Origin: a virus
Direction: 5' to 3' (one strand)
Virus record (IMG/VR): IMGVR_UViG_3300030104_002552
Coordinates: 1 to 20,434 of that record
DNA: 20,434 nt
The notes under the pieces were generated by a model that worked only from the letters and a program-made list of their open reading frames with translations, did no database searches and was not told where the DNA came from. This document shows positions 5,682 through 13,761 of the stretch, piece by piece. A program made the position numbers and the translations under genes. Within the stretch, counting starts at the first letter, position 1. Each line of letters starts with the position of its first letter.

Positions 5682-6087
5682 TATTTAAAATGATTAAGTT
5701 AAAGCCATCAGGAGCAACCTCTAAAAGATGCCGCATTGTACGCCTAGAATGCGTTATATCACATTCACCATCTTTATTAATATCATAAAATTTATAGCCT
5801 ACAGCAATACATCCTTTAAGCTGTGTATAATAATTAGCTGGATGAATTAAAATGTAATCTCTGTTTTCAACATTTTCTACAAGATAATGCTTATCATATT
5901 TTTCTGATGTTCTAGGCTTAACATTATATTCTCCTGTAGGAATACAGCTCTCATTTCTTTTATTATTCTTATCAGGCAGCTCTAAGGTGCAACATTCATA
6001 CTCCATATCTAAACCATCAAATATAAATAAACGCCCTAGCGTTTGCTTTTTATTTTCGTTTAGTCTTATAAGCACCGCTCGTTTCAT
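5674..6087 (-). CDS. DUF5675 family protein (lysis-region protein, function not established)
   Basis: 137 aa with the DUF5675 pattern: a short N-terminal strand region with GRLFIFDGLD, YECCTLELPDKNN, then RNESCIPTGEYNVKPRTS, DYILIHPANYYTQLKGCIAVG and the C-terminal SRRTMRHLLE. The central GEY...R.S, IHPANY...GCI.VG residues resemble a small conserved domain that could be enzymatic; a link to peptidoglycan processing has been proposed because such genes lie beside holins, but I cannot establish it. No other candidate lysin is visible in the window, which makes this gene the best lysis candidate. Its stop overlaps the metallophosphoesterase start (ATGCCTAA). Confidence 0.82.
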   Translation of the reverse strand: MKRAVLIRLNENKKQTLGRLFIFDGLDMEYECCTLELPDKNNKRNESCIPTGEYNVKPRTSEKYDKHYLVENVENRDYILIHPANYYTQLKGCIAVGYKFYDINKDGECDITHSRRTMRHLLEVAPDGFNLIILNNA

Positions 6088-6347
6088 TTATAAAGCTTTT
6101 TCTTAATATCTTTTATATCTTCCTTTATTTCTAATAAATCCTGTTTTGTTGTTGCTATAGTTTGCAAAATTAAATCATTCTGCATATCAAATTCAACCCT
6201 AGTTACTTCAGGCTGAATAGGAATAGGGAGTTTTTTAGCTTCTTCTATATCTTTTTGCAAAACAATATACTCTCCTACAAGTAAGGCAATAATGCCTCCT
6301 ATAGTTATAATATTTTTTAAGCTTATATTAAAGGTTTGTTCTTCCAT
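6084..6347 (-). CDS. Small membrane protein with coiled coil, holin or spanin candidate (87 aa)
   Basis: Residues about 12-30 (IITIGGIIALLVGEYIVLQ) form one membrane-spanning helix near the N-terminus. After a proline-containing linker (KLPIPIQPEV), the C-terminal 35 residues (ILQTIATTKQDLLEIKEDIKDIKKKLYK) form a charged coiled coil. It starts two bases after the tail-protein stop and overlaps the DUF5675 gene as ATGA. A one-helix protein directly after the tail genes and before a DUF5675 gene is typical of the lysis region in Bacteroidota phages, so a holin-type or inner-membrane spanin-type role is plausible, but the sequence does not prove it. Confidence 0.7.
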   Translation of the reverse strand: MEEQTFNISLKNIITIGGIIALLVGEYIVLQKDIEEAKKLPIPIQPEVTRVEFDMQNDLILQTIATTKQDLLEIKEDIKDIKKKLYK

Positions 6348-6348
6348 T

Positions 6349-9300
6349 TTATACTTTTTCTAATGTGAAATAACCTCCATAAATTGCATCTTGTACAGCT
6401 GTTACTTCCATTCTAACTACATAATATTTTCTAACATCAATAGTCTCAGGCGTATTTAAGTTTAAATTTGAGTTTGTAGTTCCAGCGCTACCTATTGAAT
6501 TAATAGTATTATTCGTAACAGATCCTTTTTCTAATACAAAAACCTTATTTACATTGGCATACAATATAACGCTAGTTATTTTATAACCTACAGGCAAATT
6601 AAAAACTCCCATTATATCGTTTGCCCTACTATCATAAGTATTAGCTATAACATCGCCAGCTAAAGTTCTTGTATAAATATTAACATTACTATTAGATGAT
6701 AAATTAAAATCAGATGGATTAAAATAGTACAATAATTTATTTGCTGTTGTGTCCCATTTCGTACGATAACCTATGTTACCACCCTCAAAATGACCTGTAA
6801 CACTTAGAGCATTATCTGTGCTATCATAAGTGAAATCGCTATCAGCACCAAATGCGCCATTGTTATTAAATTGTACTTCTGTATTTGATCCAGCTGGAGA
6901 AGCACTACCACCACTCGAATTTATTGTAACTGCACCTGTTCCACCTGTTGGAGAAATACTAACATTAGTACCAGCTACGATTTGTGTTACTCCACCGCCA
7001 CCGCCACCTGTGATAACATTTGATAAATCATAACTAACAGCGCTAATAATTGAGCCTATTGGATATTTTCTACCAGCAGTAAAAGAATCTACATCAGCAT
7101 TAGTTGCGCCAGCTGCCGCACCTCCATCTGCTGTAAGTGTTAATGGATTAGATCCATCAGGCAAAGTTAAAAGCAATTTTTGATTGTCATAAATTTGACC
7201 TCTTAAAACAAAATTAACTTTTGCATAAGTTGTTTGATGATTTATTTGAGTTGTAGTAAAACCTAGAGCATTACTTTTAATTGTTTCTTGAAATAATGCA
7301 CTATTATTAGCTGGCCTACCTCCATCTGCTGGCCCTCCTGTTGTTGGATCAACAGGATCATACTCTGTTGTATCTTCTACTACAATAACAGGCGGAATAT
7401 CCTCGTTTATTTTAAACCATTCTCCGCTTAATTCATCTGATGCGGCTTTAAATGTACCTCCTAAAAATCTATAATACTTAAAATTGCCATCATTATTATA
7501 ATCATATTTGATAGTATTTAAAGGGCTTATTCCTGATGATTTTATTGTTCCCTGTAATATTTCTAATGGCTGTGATTGTATTTGCAAAAATTCATTTACT
7601 AAGAGCTGAGATGCGTTTAAAGGAGTTGCTGGGCTTGGGTTTCCTCTTTGTAGGCCTGTTATTGCTTTAAAAACATTACCATCCAAATAATTTATTGAGT
7701 ATAGTTGATTTGCTGCGCTTTGTCCTAATGCAACATCTCCTAAATCAAAAGTTTCAACCGCCTCATGTGTTGATTGGCTCGCTGTGTATATTATACCATC
7801 TGAAACATCAGCATCAAATACTAAATTTTGTTCTGTTGGTATTAAAGTTATGTTTTCGCATTCTGTGCTAGAGTTTACAGGGCTTGGATCATTAATATCT
7901 GCATACTCCCACGAAAAATTAGGATTGTTAGCTGATCCTGTATTAGTAACTTTGGCCTGATAATAATCATTTGTAACATCAAATTCTAAACTAATTTGTC
8001 CGCTCATTTCAGGATCTGCCACCTGAGCATTTATTTTAAAATCTGTTGTATAAGTAACATAATTGCTTATTGTGCTTCCGCTTACCTGTGTTGGCCCTGT
8101 ACTACCTCCAAAAGAATTATTAGGGACACTATTAAAAACTAAACCAACGCAAAATGTACTATTATTAACAGGTAGATCCATTTGTGCTGGCGCATCATAA
8201 CCTCTACTAATTGTTATAGATGTAGGAGCTGTTGTCCATGTAAGCTGTGTATCATTAGGCAATGATCTTAAATATTTTGTAGTACTACCATCAGTAATTT
8301 TTACTGTCAATACTCCTACGCTTGTAACACTTCCATCGATTAGCTTCCATCCTGAGTAATTATTTACAAAATTAAAATTACTTTTTAATAGTCTTTCGGT
8401 ATGCTTTGCATAAAAATCTAAAGTTAAAAAACCATCTTGCTGGGATTGTATAGAGCCAGCATCAAATTCATTAGTTAAATCAGTTCCTGATGGAATATCA
8501 AAATTTGAAAATCCAGCAATATGATTAACAAACACTTTTTTATAAGCTGGCTCAAATGTAAATGAACTACCAGCTAAAAGATCATTTGTTACAAGACTTA
8601 AATCTAATCTAGGTAAATATGATACTTGTATTTCATTATTTGAGGGATTTTGTCTATAATCCCAAACATTTATAACTCCATTAGGATCGGCTGCAAATGA
8701 GTTTTCTTGAACAAAATTATATTTACCATCAGCTAAAAAACCAACCATCCCAAAAGCCTTTAAAACACCATTTAAAATATCTACAGGATTATATTCTATT
8801 GCTGCATGATTAATCATACCAGCTAAAGCTATTTCATCTGAATTTGTTGCTGGAATTACAAAACCTTTTTTAACATAATAAGTAGATGCTGCATTAGCTG
8901 TAGCGCTGTAATCGTTTGGCTGCCACCAATCTAAAATAGTTCTCATAATATAAGCATCCTCAGGAGCTGGGCTATGATTATGGCCGCTAGTACCTAAATC
9001 AATTATTTTCATATCTTCTAAAAAATCAAAGAAAATATTTTTTATACTATGAGCGCTAAGTTGATCCCCTATAGAGCTAAAAACCTTTTTTTCACTTTTT
9101 GCGTAAAACCCATAACTATCAGTAGCTGTTAATTTATAAGTATATGGATAAGATACATTTTCAATTTGGTCAAATGCTGGCTGTACCCATCCAAACCAAA
9201 ATAAATCTACACTTTTATATATTCTAATAAAAAAGGCGTTTGTTCCTCCTGATAAAGATTCTTTTAAAAAAGCTTCATCATTATCATTTTGAACTAAATA

Positions 9301-9903
9301 ATTTACAACACATTCAGAGCCTAAAAAAGTTCTGTTTCTAGTTCCTCCTGAGCCATTCCATTTAATAGTGAAACCATCTCCTGATGTTTCAAATCTTTCA
9401 GATGGACTAAAATATTTTAAAACTTGTATATCCTGAATATAACCATCAAATTGAGAAGTGCATACTATTTGTAAAGCTCCTCCACCAGCAACAACTTCAA
9501 AAGAATGTGCCTGATTAAGAGTTAATGTTGGCCCTGATACGCCACCTAATTTAACTATAACAGCTCCATTTGTTCTACCTTGAATACTTATTAAAACTCT
9601 ATATTCAACGCCACTTTCTAATAAATTTAGATCGGTATCATAAATTAAACTAGCATTATTTCCAGCTGTATGCTTTGCTGAGCCTCCATAGCTTGAGGAA
9701 TATGACCAATTTGCCGCATTATTCCATTGATTAAAACCAGCTACAGATGAAAATTCACGAGCAGCAGCATTTGGAGGGTATAGTGTTTGTGTGCCATCTG
9801 CATTTCTATCAGCATGATTTTTCTTCCAAATTTGAATAGCCCAATCATTATTCTTATCTGATCTAAACGTATTAAATTTATATTCTCCAAATTCTAAAGC
9901 CAT
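6349..9903 (-). CDS. Large tail-tip / hub and fibre protein (1184 aa)
   Basis: The only structural gene between the tape measure and the lysis region, so it must supply the distal tail, hub and receptor-binding functions. Residues about 40-170 look like a jelly-roll, carbohydrate-binding-type insert (NNAANWSYSSS, LNLLESGVEYRVLISIQGR, SFEVVAGGGALQIVCTSQ, DGYIQDIQVLKYF). The hub-like part follows, with ATDSYGFYAK, a helix at 280-300, and DILNGVLKAFGMVGFLADGKYNFVQE at about 370-400. From about residue 960 a glycine run (six G) leads to VTQIVAGTNVSISPTGG and GSNTEVQFNNNGAFGADSDFTYDST, repeats typical of fibre stalks. The C-terminal 150 residues are the likely receptor-binding or tip domain. The domain boundaries are inferred by eye. 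Confidence 0.85.
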   Translation of the reverse strand: MALEFGEYKFNTFRSDKNNDWAIQIWKKNHADRNADGTQTLYPPNAAAREFSSVAGFNQWNNAANWSYSSSYGGSAKHTAGNNASLIYDTDLNLLESGVEYRVLISIQGRTNGAVIVKLGGVSGPTLTLNQAHSFEVVAGGGALQIVCTSQFDGYIQDIQVLKYFSPSERFETSGDGFTIKWNGSGGTRNRTFLGSECVVNYLVQNDNDEAFLKESLSGGTNAFFIRIYKSVDLFWFGWVQPAFDQIENVSYPYTYKLTATDSYGFYAKSEKKVFSSIGDQLSAHSIKNIFFDFLEDMKIIDLGTSGHNHSPAPEDAYIMRTILDWWQPNDYSATANAASTYYVKKGFVIPATNSDEIALAGMINHAAIEYNPVDILNGVLKAFGMVGFLADGKYNFVQENSFAADPNGVINVWDYRQNPSNNEIQVSYLPRLDLSLVTNDLLAGSSFTFEPAYKKVFVNHIAGFSNFDIPSGTDLTNEFDAGSIQSQQDGFLTLDFYAKHTERLLKSNFNFVNNYSGWKLIDGSVTSVGVLTVKITDGSTTKYLRSLPNDTQLTWTTAPTSITISRGYDAPAQMDLPVNNSTFCVGLVFNSVPNNSFGGSTGPTQVSGSTISNYVTYTTDFKINAQVADPEMSGQISLEFDVTNDYYQAKVTNTGSANNPNFSWEYADINDPSPVNSSTECENITLIPTEQNLVFDADVSDGIIYTASQSTHEAVETFDLGDVALGQSAANQLYSINYLDGNVFKAITGLQRGNPSPATPLNASQLLVNEFLQIQSQPLEILQGTIKSSGISPLNTIKYDYNNDGNFKYYRFLGGTFKAASDELSGEWFKINEDIPPVIVVEDTTEYDPVDPTTGGPADGGRPANNSALFQETIKSNALGFTTTQINHQTTYAKVNFVLRGQIYDNQKLLLTLPDGSNPLTLTADGGAAAGATNADVDSFTAGRKYPIGSIISAVSYDLSNVITGGGGGGVTQIVAGTNVSISPTGGTGAVTINSSGGSASPAGSNTEVQFNNNGAFGADSDFTYDSTDNALSVTGHFEGGNIGYRTKWDTTANKLLYYFNPSDFNLSSNSNVNIYTRTLAGDVIANTYDSRANDIMGVFNLPVGYKITSVILYANVNKVFVLEKGSVTNNTINSIGSAGTTNSNLNLNTPETIDVRKYYVVRMEVTAVQDAIYGGYFTLEKV

Positions 9904-11717
9904 TATCTTCGCTCTTTTCTTCTATTTGCTCTATCGAATACTATTAGTAAATCATCTCCTGTTATTCTTACATCAGGTATTATTGCGCCTCCTCCTACAT
10001 TTTGATTTGGTATAATTGTTCCTGATTGATTAGGCATAAACATCTCAGGGCCTTTTTCTCCTACCATATAAGGCTGCCCAGCCACTACAGAGCCACCACT
10101 TGCTTTACCTGTTAGCGAGCCTGTAAGCAAGCCTATAAAATCAGTAGAGCCTCCAGCTGCTTTAGCGCCTCCTAATCCTGTAAAAGAAAACAAAGCTGCT
10201 AATACAGCTGCTTTAACAATCATAGCCATAATTTGCTTAGCCAAATCTTTAAATATTTGTCCCATACTAACTAAAAAATTCTCTCCACTTACAACAGCAT
10301 TAGCAAAGCTACCAGCAAAATCATTAGCCATAGCATACCCAAACTCTTTAGTAGCATCTCTTAAAGCAAGAGTTTTCTCTTTTAAAGCTACTAAACTACT
10401 TCCGTAAGTTGTATCTATAACCTCTGCCTCCTCTTGCATCTCATCAACATCCATTTCAATTAAATTAACAGATCCTGATGCAGTAGAGTTTTCTCCTGTT
10501 TGTGCTGCGCTTAATTGTCCGCCAACACCTAAACCACTACCTAAGCCAAATAGAGATTCTTTAGTTTTTGTTGCTGCATTACTTATAGCTCTAGTGAAAG
10601 AGCCAAATTCAGTTTTATAATCTTTAGTCTCAACCTTTAACTGCTCTAAGCCCTCAGCCATATTTTCAAAAGGATTGCCTATTGGCTCTTTTCCAAAGTA
10701 ATCAAGTACTTTATTAAATCCTTTTATAATTAAGCTATATGGATTAAATTCTATAAACCATTGGAGCATCTGAACTAGAGCATTTTTCCACCAACCAACA
10801 TCTGAAAACCTTTCTTTAAAGGCTTGCATATTATCAACAACATATATAACAGCAGCAGTTAAGGCAGCTAAACCAGCTACAACAGCGCCTAATGGACTCA
10901 TAAAAAACCCTACAACAGAGACTAAAGTACCAAATAAAGTAACCATAGGGCCTATAGCTGCTAATACTCCTCCTAATGTAACTATAGCTATTTTTAAACC
11001 TCCATCTAAATTTTCCCAAGCTGCTAAAGTTTTATCAAGGAATTTAACTAAACCATTCAATAAAGGCATTAGCATTTCGCCTATTTTTTCCATTATATCG
11101 CCAAACCTGTTAGCAAGTTGTTTAAGACCTCCAGCACCAGCTTTAGCTGCCGATCTTGCTTGGCCCTCAAATTGTTTAGATAAGCCCTTAACAGCTGTTT
11201 CTAATCTTTCTTGACTGCCTACAGCTCCTGTTATTTCTACCCCATACCTTGTAAGGGCGTTTGTACTACTACCAACAGACTTAGCTACTAAATCAGCTGC
11301 CGCCCTAAGATCCATTCCTTTAGTGGTAGCCATGTCTTGAATGAGAGGAGTTAATCTTTTAACAGCTTCTTCCTCTAAGCCCATACTTGTAAGCATGGCC
11401 TGAGCTGCCATTGTTTCCTCATCTCCAAATAAAGTAACTTTTTGTAATTCTTGTGCCTCTTTTTTTAATCTTCTAAAGGCTTTCATGTTACCATTTAGAG
11501 ACCGAGACAATTTAGCTTCGGCTTGTGCTTGTGTATCAAATGCTTTTACTGAGGCCGCTGCGAATGCAGTTAAAGGTGCTGTAAGGCTCATGGTTAAAGC
11601 CTTGCCTGTTTTCTTTAATGAGGCTGCTGTTTTTTTAAAGCCCTTTTGTGCTAATTTCATTTTAGACTGAAAGTCTTGTATATTAGCTCCTAGCTTTATA
11701 TTTACATTTTTACTCAT
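9903..11717 (-). CDS. Tape measure protein (604 aa)
   Basis: Sets tail length and is threaded through the tail tube, then ejected ahead of the DNA. It has the family's build: an alpha-helical N-terminus with Q/K-rich heptads (NIQDFQSKMKLAQKGFKKTAASLKKTGKAL), the conserved region MLTSMGLEEEAVKRLTPLIQDMA...GMDLRAAADLVAKSVGSS, hydrophobic segments at about 240-295 (IAIVTLGGVLAAIGPMV; VVGFFMSPLGAVVAGLAAL) and about 495-515, and a C-terminus with GGSVVAGQPYMVGEKGPEMFMPNQSG, a motif very common at tape-measure ends. With the known relation of about 1.5 angstrom per residue, a tail near 90 nm is predicted. Its stop overlaps the next start as TAATG. Confidence 0.93.
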   Translation of the reverse strand: MSKNVNIKLGANIQDFQSKMKLAQKGFKKTAASLKKTGKALTMSLTAPLTAFAAASVKAFDTQAQAEAKLSRSLNGNMKAFRRLKKEAQELQKVTLFGDEETMAAQAMLTSMGLEEEAVKRLTPLIQDMATTKGMDLRAAADLVAKSVGSSTNALTRYGVEITGAVGSQERLETAVKGLSKQFEGQARSAAKAGAGGLKQLANRFGDIMEKIGEMLMPLLNGLVKFLDKTLAAWENLDGGLKIAIVTLGGVLAAIGPMVTLFGTLVSVVGFFMSPLGAVVAGLAALTAAVIYVVDNMQAFKERFSDVGWWKNALVQMLQWFIEFNPYSLIIKGFNKVLDYFGKEPIGNPFENMAEGLEQLKVETKDYKTEFGSFTRAISNAATKTKESLFGLGSGLGVGGQLSAAQTGENSTASGSVNLIEMDVDEMQEEAEVIDTTYGSSLVALKEKTLALRDATKEFGYAMANDFAGSFANAVVSGENFLVSMGQIFKDLAKQIMAMIVKAAVLAALFSFTGLGGAKAAGGSTDFIGLLTGSLTGKASGGSVVAGQPYMVGEKGPEMFMPNQSGTIIPNQNVGGGAIIPDVRITGDDLLIVFDRANRRKERR

Positions 11718-12063
11718 CTTTATTTAATGCTTTGCTTCTCTGTTGTAAATATGCTAATCTTTCTTTAGTCATTTTAGGCTCAGTATTATTTTTTTTGTCC
11801 CATTCAAAAGGCCAAAGCTTCTCAGGCCTCATGCCTTTCCCTTTCTTTGTGTGCGGTGTTATTAAAGTTGTAGCAAGTAGCCTAAACTTTTCCCACAAAC
11901 TCCTATCTCTCTGCTTTTCTAATTTTTCAAAACCTGTTAATTTGTTTTCAAATTCTTTAGGCGTAAAATCATCTAATTCATCAGGAGTTAAATTAAGCCA
12001 ACCAAAAGCAACAGCCTCTAAATCATCATAAGTGTTAGAGGCTTGCCTTTGTTCTATTTTGCC
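11710..12063 (-). CDS. Frameshift extension of the tail chaperone (gpT part of gpGT)
   Basis: The -1 frame opens at the slippery A run and reads 117 codons to the TAA at 11710: it begins GKIEQRQASNTYDDLEAV and contains FGWLNLTPDELDDF, LWEKFRLLATT and KLWPFEWDKKNN. There is no start codon near the junction, only a TTG at 11898 deep inside a conserved-looking stretch, so this segment is expected only as a fusion to the short chaperone: 107 + 117 = 224 aa. The WLNLTPDEL...WPFEWD pattern matches T-domain-like ORFs seen before tape measure genes in Bacteroidota phages. The T part recruits tail-tube subunits to the tape measure in known systems. It overlaps the tape measure start by eight bases (ATGAGTAA). 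Confidence 0.82.
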   Translation of the reverse strand, partial: GKIEQRQASNTYDDLEAVAFGWLNLTPDELDDFTPKEFENKLTGFEKLEKQRDRSLWEKFRLLATTLITPHTKKGKGMRPEKLWPFEWDKKNNTEPKMTKERLAYLQQRSKALNKDE

Positions 12064-12072
12064 TTTTTTTTT
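12014..12072 (-). promoter_or_regulatory. Programmed -1 frameshift site with downstream stem-loop
   Basis: On the coding strand a run of nine A is followed by G. In the zero frame this gives the heptamer A AAA AAG (12069-12063), the most efficient class of bacterial -1 slippery sequence. After the shift, the next codon is GGC. Nineteen bases further on, AGCCTCTAA (12043-12035) and TTAGAGGCT (12021-12013) form a perfect 9-bp stem with a 13-nt loop. The stem could stimulate the shift, though the spacer is longer than the usual five to nine bases, so its role is uncertain. Confidence 0.75.
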
Positions 12073-12383
12073 CCTTTACTTTTTGTAGGCTTTGCTAGGC
12101 TGTCCTGAAATACTTTAAGAACTTTGTTCATCGCCTCCTCATCTTCATCTAATAAATCAGCTACATCATCAATAGTTAAAACAAACTCTTGTTTCATTAC
12201 TCTAGCGCCATCTTTTAAGCCAGCCCATACTAGAGCTAAAGCTTGCGTCATAGTCATGTTATCGCCTAAACTTCCTAAATCGCCTAAAGTTGTACCTGTA
12301 ACATCGCTAAAAGCTCTAAGAGCTGCAAAGCCATATTTTACAGGGTAATCTTGACCAGCTATAAAAATAGGTGTTGCTTTCAT
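12054..12383 (-). CDS. Tail assembly chaperone, short form (gpG-like)
   Basis: Coats the tape measure during tail assembly. It shows the expected place (between tail tube and tape measure), length (109 aa) and pattern: a strand/helix start (FIAGQDYPVKYGFAALRAFSDVTG), a middle helix (MTQALALVWAGLKDGARV) and an acidic helix (LTIDDVADLLDEDEEAMNKVLKVFQDSL), ending in a lysine run. The lysine run is encoded by A9, a slippery site where a share of ribosomes should shift -1 into the next frame to make the long form. The zero-frame stop TAG comes three codons after the slippery heptamer. Confidence 0.86.
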   Translation of the reverse strand: MKATPIFIAGQDYPVKYGFAALRAFSDVTGTTLGDLGSLGDNMTMTQALALVWAGLKDGARVMKQEFVLTIDDVADLLDEDEEAMNKVLKVFQDSLAKPTKSKGKKKAK

Positions 12384-12823
12384 TATACGTCAATTTGTGT
12401 TAAACTTCTTGCACCAGCTAAAAAAATTTGATATTCTGCTCCTACTTCTGTTTGTCCTTTTAAATTTAAAGAAATAACTCTTACTTGACCTAAATAATAC
12501 ACATTATTGTGAGCAGCATTAGCATTTTTAATTTCAAATTTTACTGAATATAAATTATTATTTTCTAACTCAGTAAAAAAATCAATATAACTCCCGAATA
12601 AAGGGTTTTGTTCATTTTGATATAAAGCATCACATTTGATTGACCAATTACGACAGCCTAAAATAATCTTTTTCCACCCCTCACTATCTTTATTAGTTTG
12701 ATCTATTATTTCTGAATTAATTTCTAGCTCAAAATTAGTAGCATAGGCTACATCTCTCCAACCTAAAAAAGGCTTGTTTATGCGTAAAACTAACTCTGAT
12801 CCGTTTAAGAGACCTGTTGCCAT
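12383..12823 (-). CDS. Major tail tube protein 2, paralogue of the preceding gene
   Basis: 146 aa, aligned along its whole length with the upstream tail protein: MATGLLNGSELVLRI, EIIDQTNKDSEGWKK, CRNWSIKCDALYQNEQN, YIDFF and a C-terminal strand pair (EYQIFLAGARSL). The start lies three bases after the upstream stop (TAATAAATG). It has more bulky and aromatic residues than the first copy, so it may be a second tube component, a tube-end subunit or a diverged duplicate. Its stop overlaps the chaperone start as TAATG. Confidence 0.82.
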   Translation of the reverse strand: MATGLLNGSELVLRINKPFLGWRDVAYATNFELEINSEIIDQTNKDSEGWKKIILGCRNWSIKCDALYQNEQNPLFGSYIDFFTELENNNLYSVKFEIKNANAAHNNVYYLGQVRVISLNLKGQTEVGAEYQIFLAGARSLTQIDV

Positions 12824-12826
12824 TTA

Positions 12827-13270
12827 TTAAGCATCAGTTTCTGTTAGTTGCCCTGTCCCTGTTAATGTTACTGAAAATGTAGATTGATCCTCAGTACCAC
12901 CATTAACTGATAAAGATGTAACAAAAGCCTCTCCAGCATAATACTTATTACCTGTGCTAGCACCTGTAACTGTTAATTCAACATGAACATGAGTTCTTTC
13001 ATTTGTTCCTCCTAAATGATCCCAAAAATCAATAAAAGCATATTTGCCGCTCTCTACTTCATTTTGATATAAAGCATCAGAGGACACACTCCAAGAACGC
13101 AAACCGCCCTGTATTTGTTTCCAGCCTCCGCTGTTTTTATTTGTTATATCTATTTCATCCATAGACACTTCTAATGAGCAAGATGTTGAAAAAGCAACAA
13201 CAACCTCATTACTATTACTATCGCCTACTTTTAAAAGTAAGTCTGTTCCATTTACTAAACCTGTAGCCAT
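12827..13270 (-). CDS. Major tail tube protein 1 (TP901-1-like)
   Basis: Builds the tail tube by stacking rings. It starts MATGLVNGTDLLLKVG and has the strand-rich pattern of phage tail-tube proteins: SCSLEVSMDEIDITNKNSGGWKQ, LRSWSVSSDALYQNE, and a C-terminal SVTLTGTGQLT. The D-x-T-N-K-x-S-x-G-W motif is typical of the TP901-1 major tail family. The next gene is a clear paralogue (shared MATGL, TNK.S.GWK.I, R.WS...DALYQNE, IDF). It is more small-residue-rich (S, T, G) than its partner and is probably the main tube subunit, but this is inference. Confidence 0.85.
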   Translation of the reverse strand: MATGLVNGTDLLLKVGDSNSNEVVVAFSTSCSLEVSMDEIDITNKNSGGWKQIQGGLRSWSVSSDALYQNEVESGKYAFIDFWDHLGGTNERTHVHVELTVTGASTGNKYYAGEAFVTSLSVNGGTEDQSTFSVTLTGTGQLTETDA

Positions 13271-13314
13271 TTTTATTTATTTATTTTTGTTTGCAATTTA
13301 CAATTTTTTTTCGT

Positions 13315-13761
13315 TTATAGCAATACACGAGCCTGAAAGCTAAGCCTTTTGCTATAATATTTTCTAGCTAAATTATAATCTTCACTAGCGCTTTCTAAGG
13401 TAATACCATTTATAAGAATGCCACCAATATTATCAGGATGCCTACCATTTGCTGCTTTTTGTAAAGCCTGTGCTGCATTATCTGCTAAAAAAACACTATC
13501 TCTATAATTTTTATGAATACACTCTAAAGTAAAATCCACTATATATAAAGGAGCAGTTTCTGCTCTCAATGTTCTTTTAACATTTACAGGATTAACTGCA
13601 TCTAATTCATATAATACAGCAGCATTAGCATTAGCTTTTTCTTTTAAAGGAGCTGGCTGAATTTGACTAGATGTCATGCCGCTCACAGCTAATAATTGTG
13701 AATTATTTTTTAATATGTCAAATATAGCCACTCCTATTTTTAAGCCCTCTGTTGCACTCAT
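13315..13761 (-). CDS. Tail terminator / completion protein, DUF3168 family
   Basis: Expected to cap the tail tube at the head-proximal end. The N-terminus IGVAIFDILKNNSQLLAVSG with IQPAPLKEKANANAAVLYELDAVNPV, and later VDFTLECIHKNYRDSVFLADNAAQAL, match DUF3168 (helix, a short PxxLPE-like segment, strands, then the long helix carrying AD.A). It is 148 aa, near the family's usual size, and lies between the gp10-like and tail-tube genes as expected. Its 3' side is followed by a short AT-rich gap of 44 bases with no hairpin that I can see. Confidence 0.78.
   Translation of the reverse strand: MSATEGLKIGVAIFDILKNNSQLLAVSGMTSSQIQPAPLKEKANANAAVLYELDAVNPVNVKRTLRAETAPLYIVDFTLECIHKNYRDSVFLADNAAQALQKAANGRHPDNIGGILINGITLESASEDYNLARKYYSKRLSFQARVLL

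Noticed and set aside
10834-11019. Minus-strand ORF of 61 codons within the tape measure
   Set aside because: Internal alternative frame of a well-supported gene, with Ser/Tyr/Cys-rich composition and no start context.
11732-12031. Plus-strand ORF of 99 codons opposite the chaperone extension
   Set aside because: It lies wholly antisense to the -1 frame of the tail chaperone, has no promoter, recognisable motif or overlap logic, and every other gene is on the minus strand.
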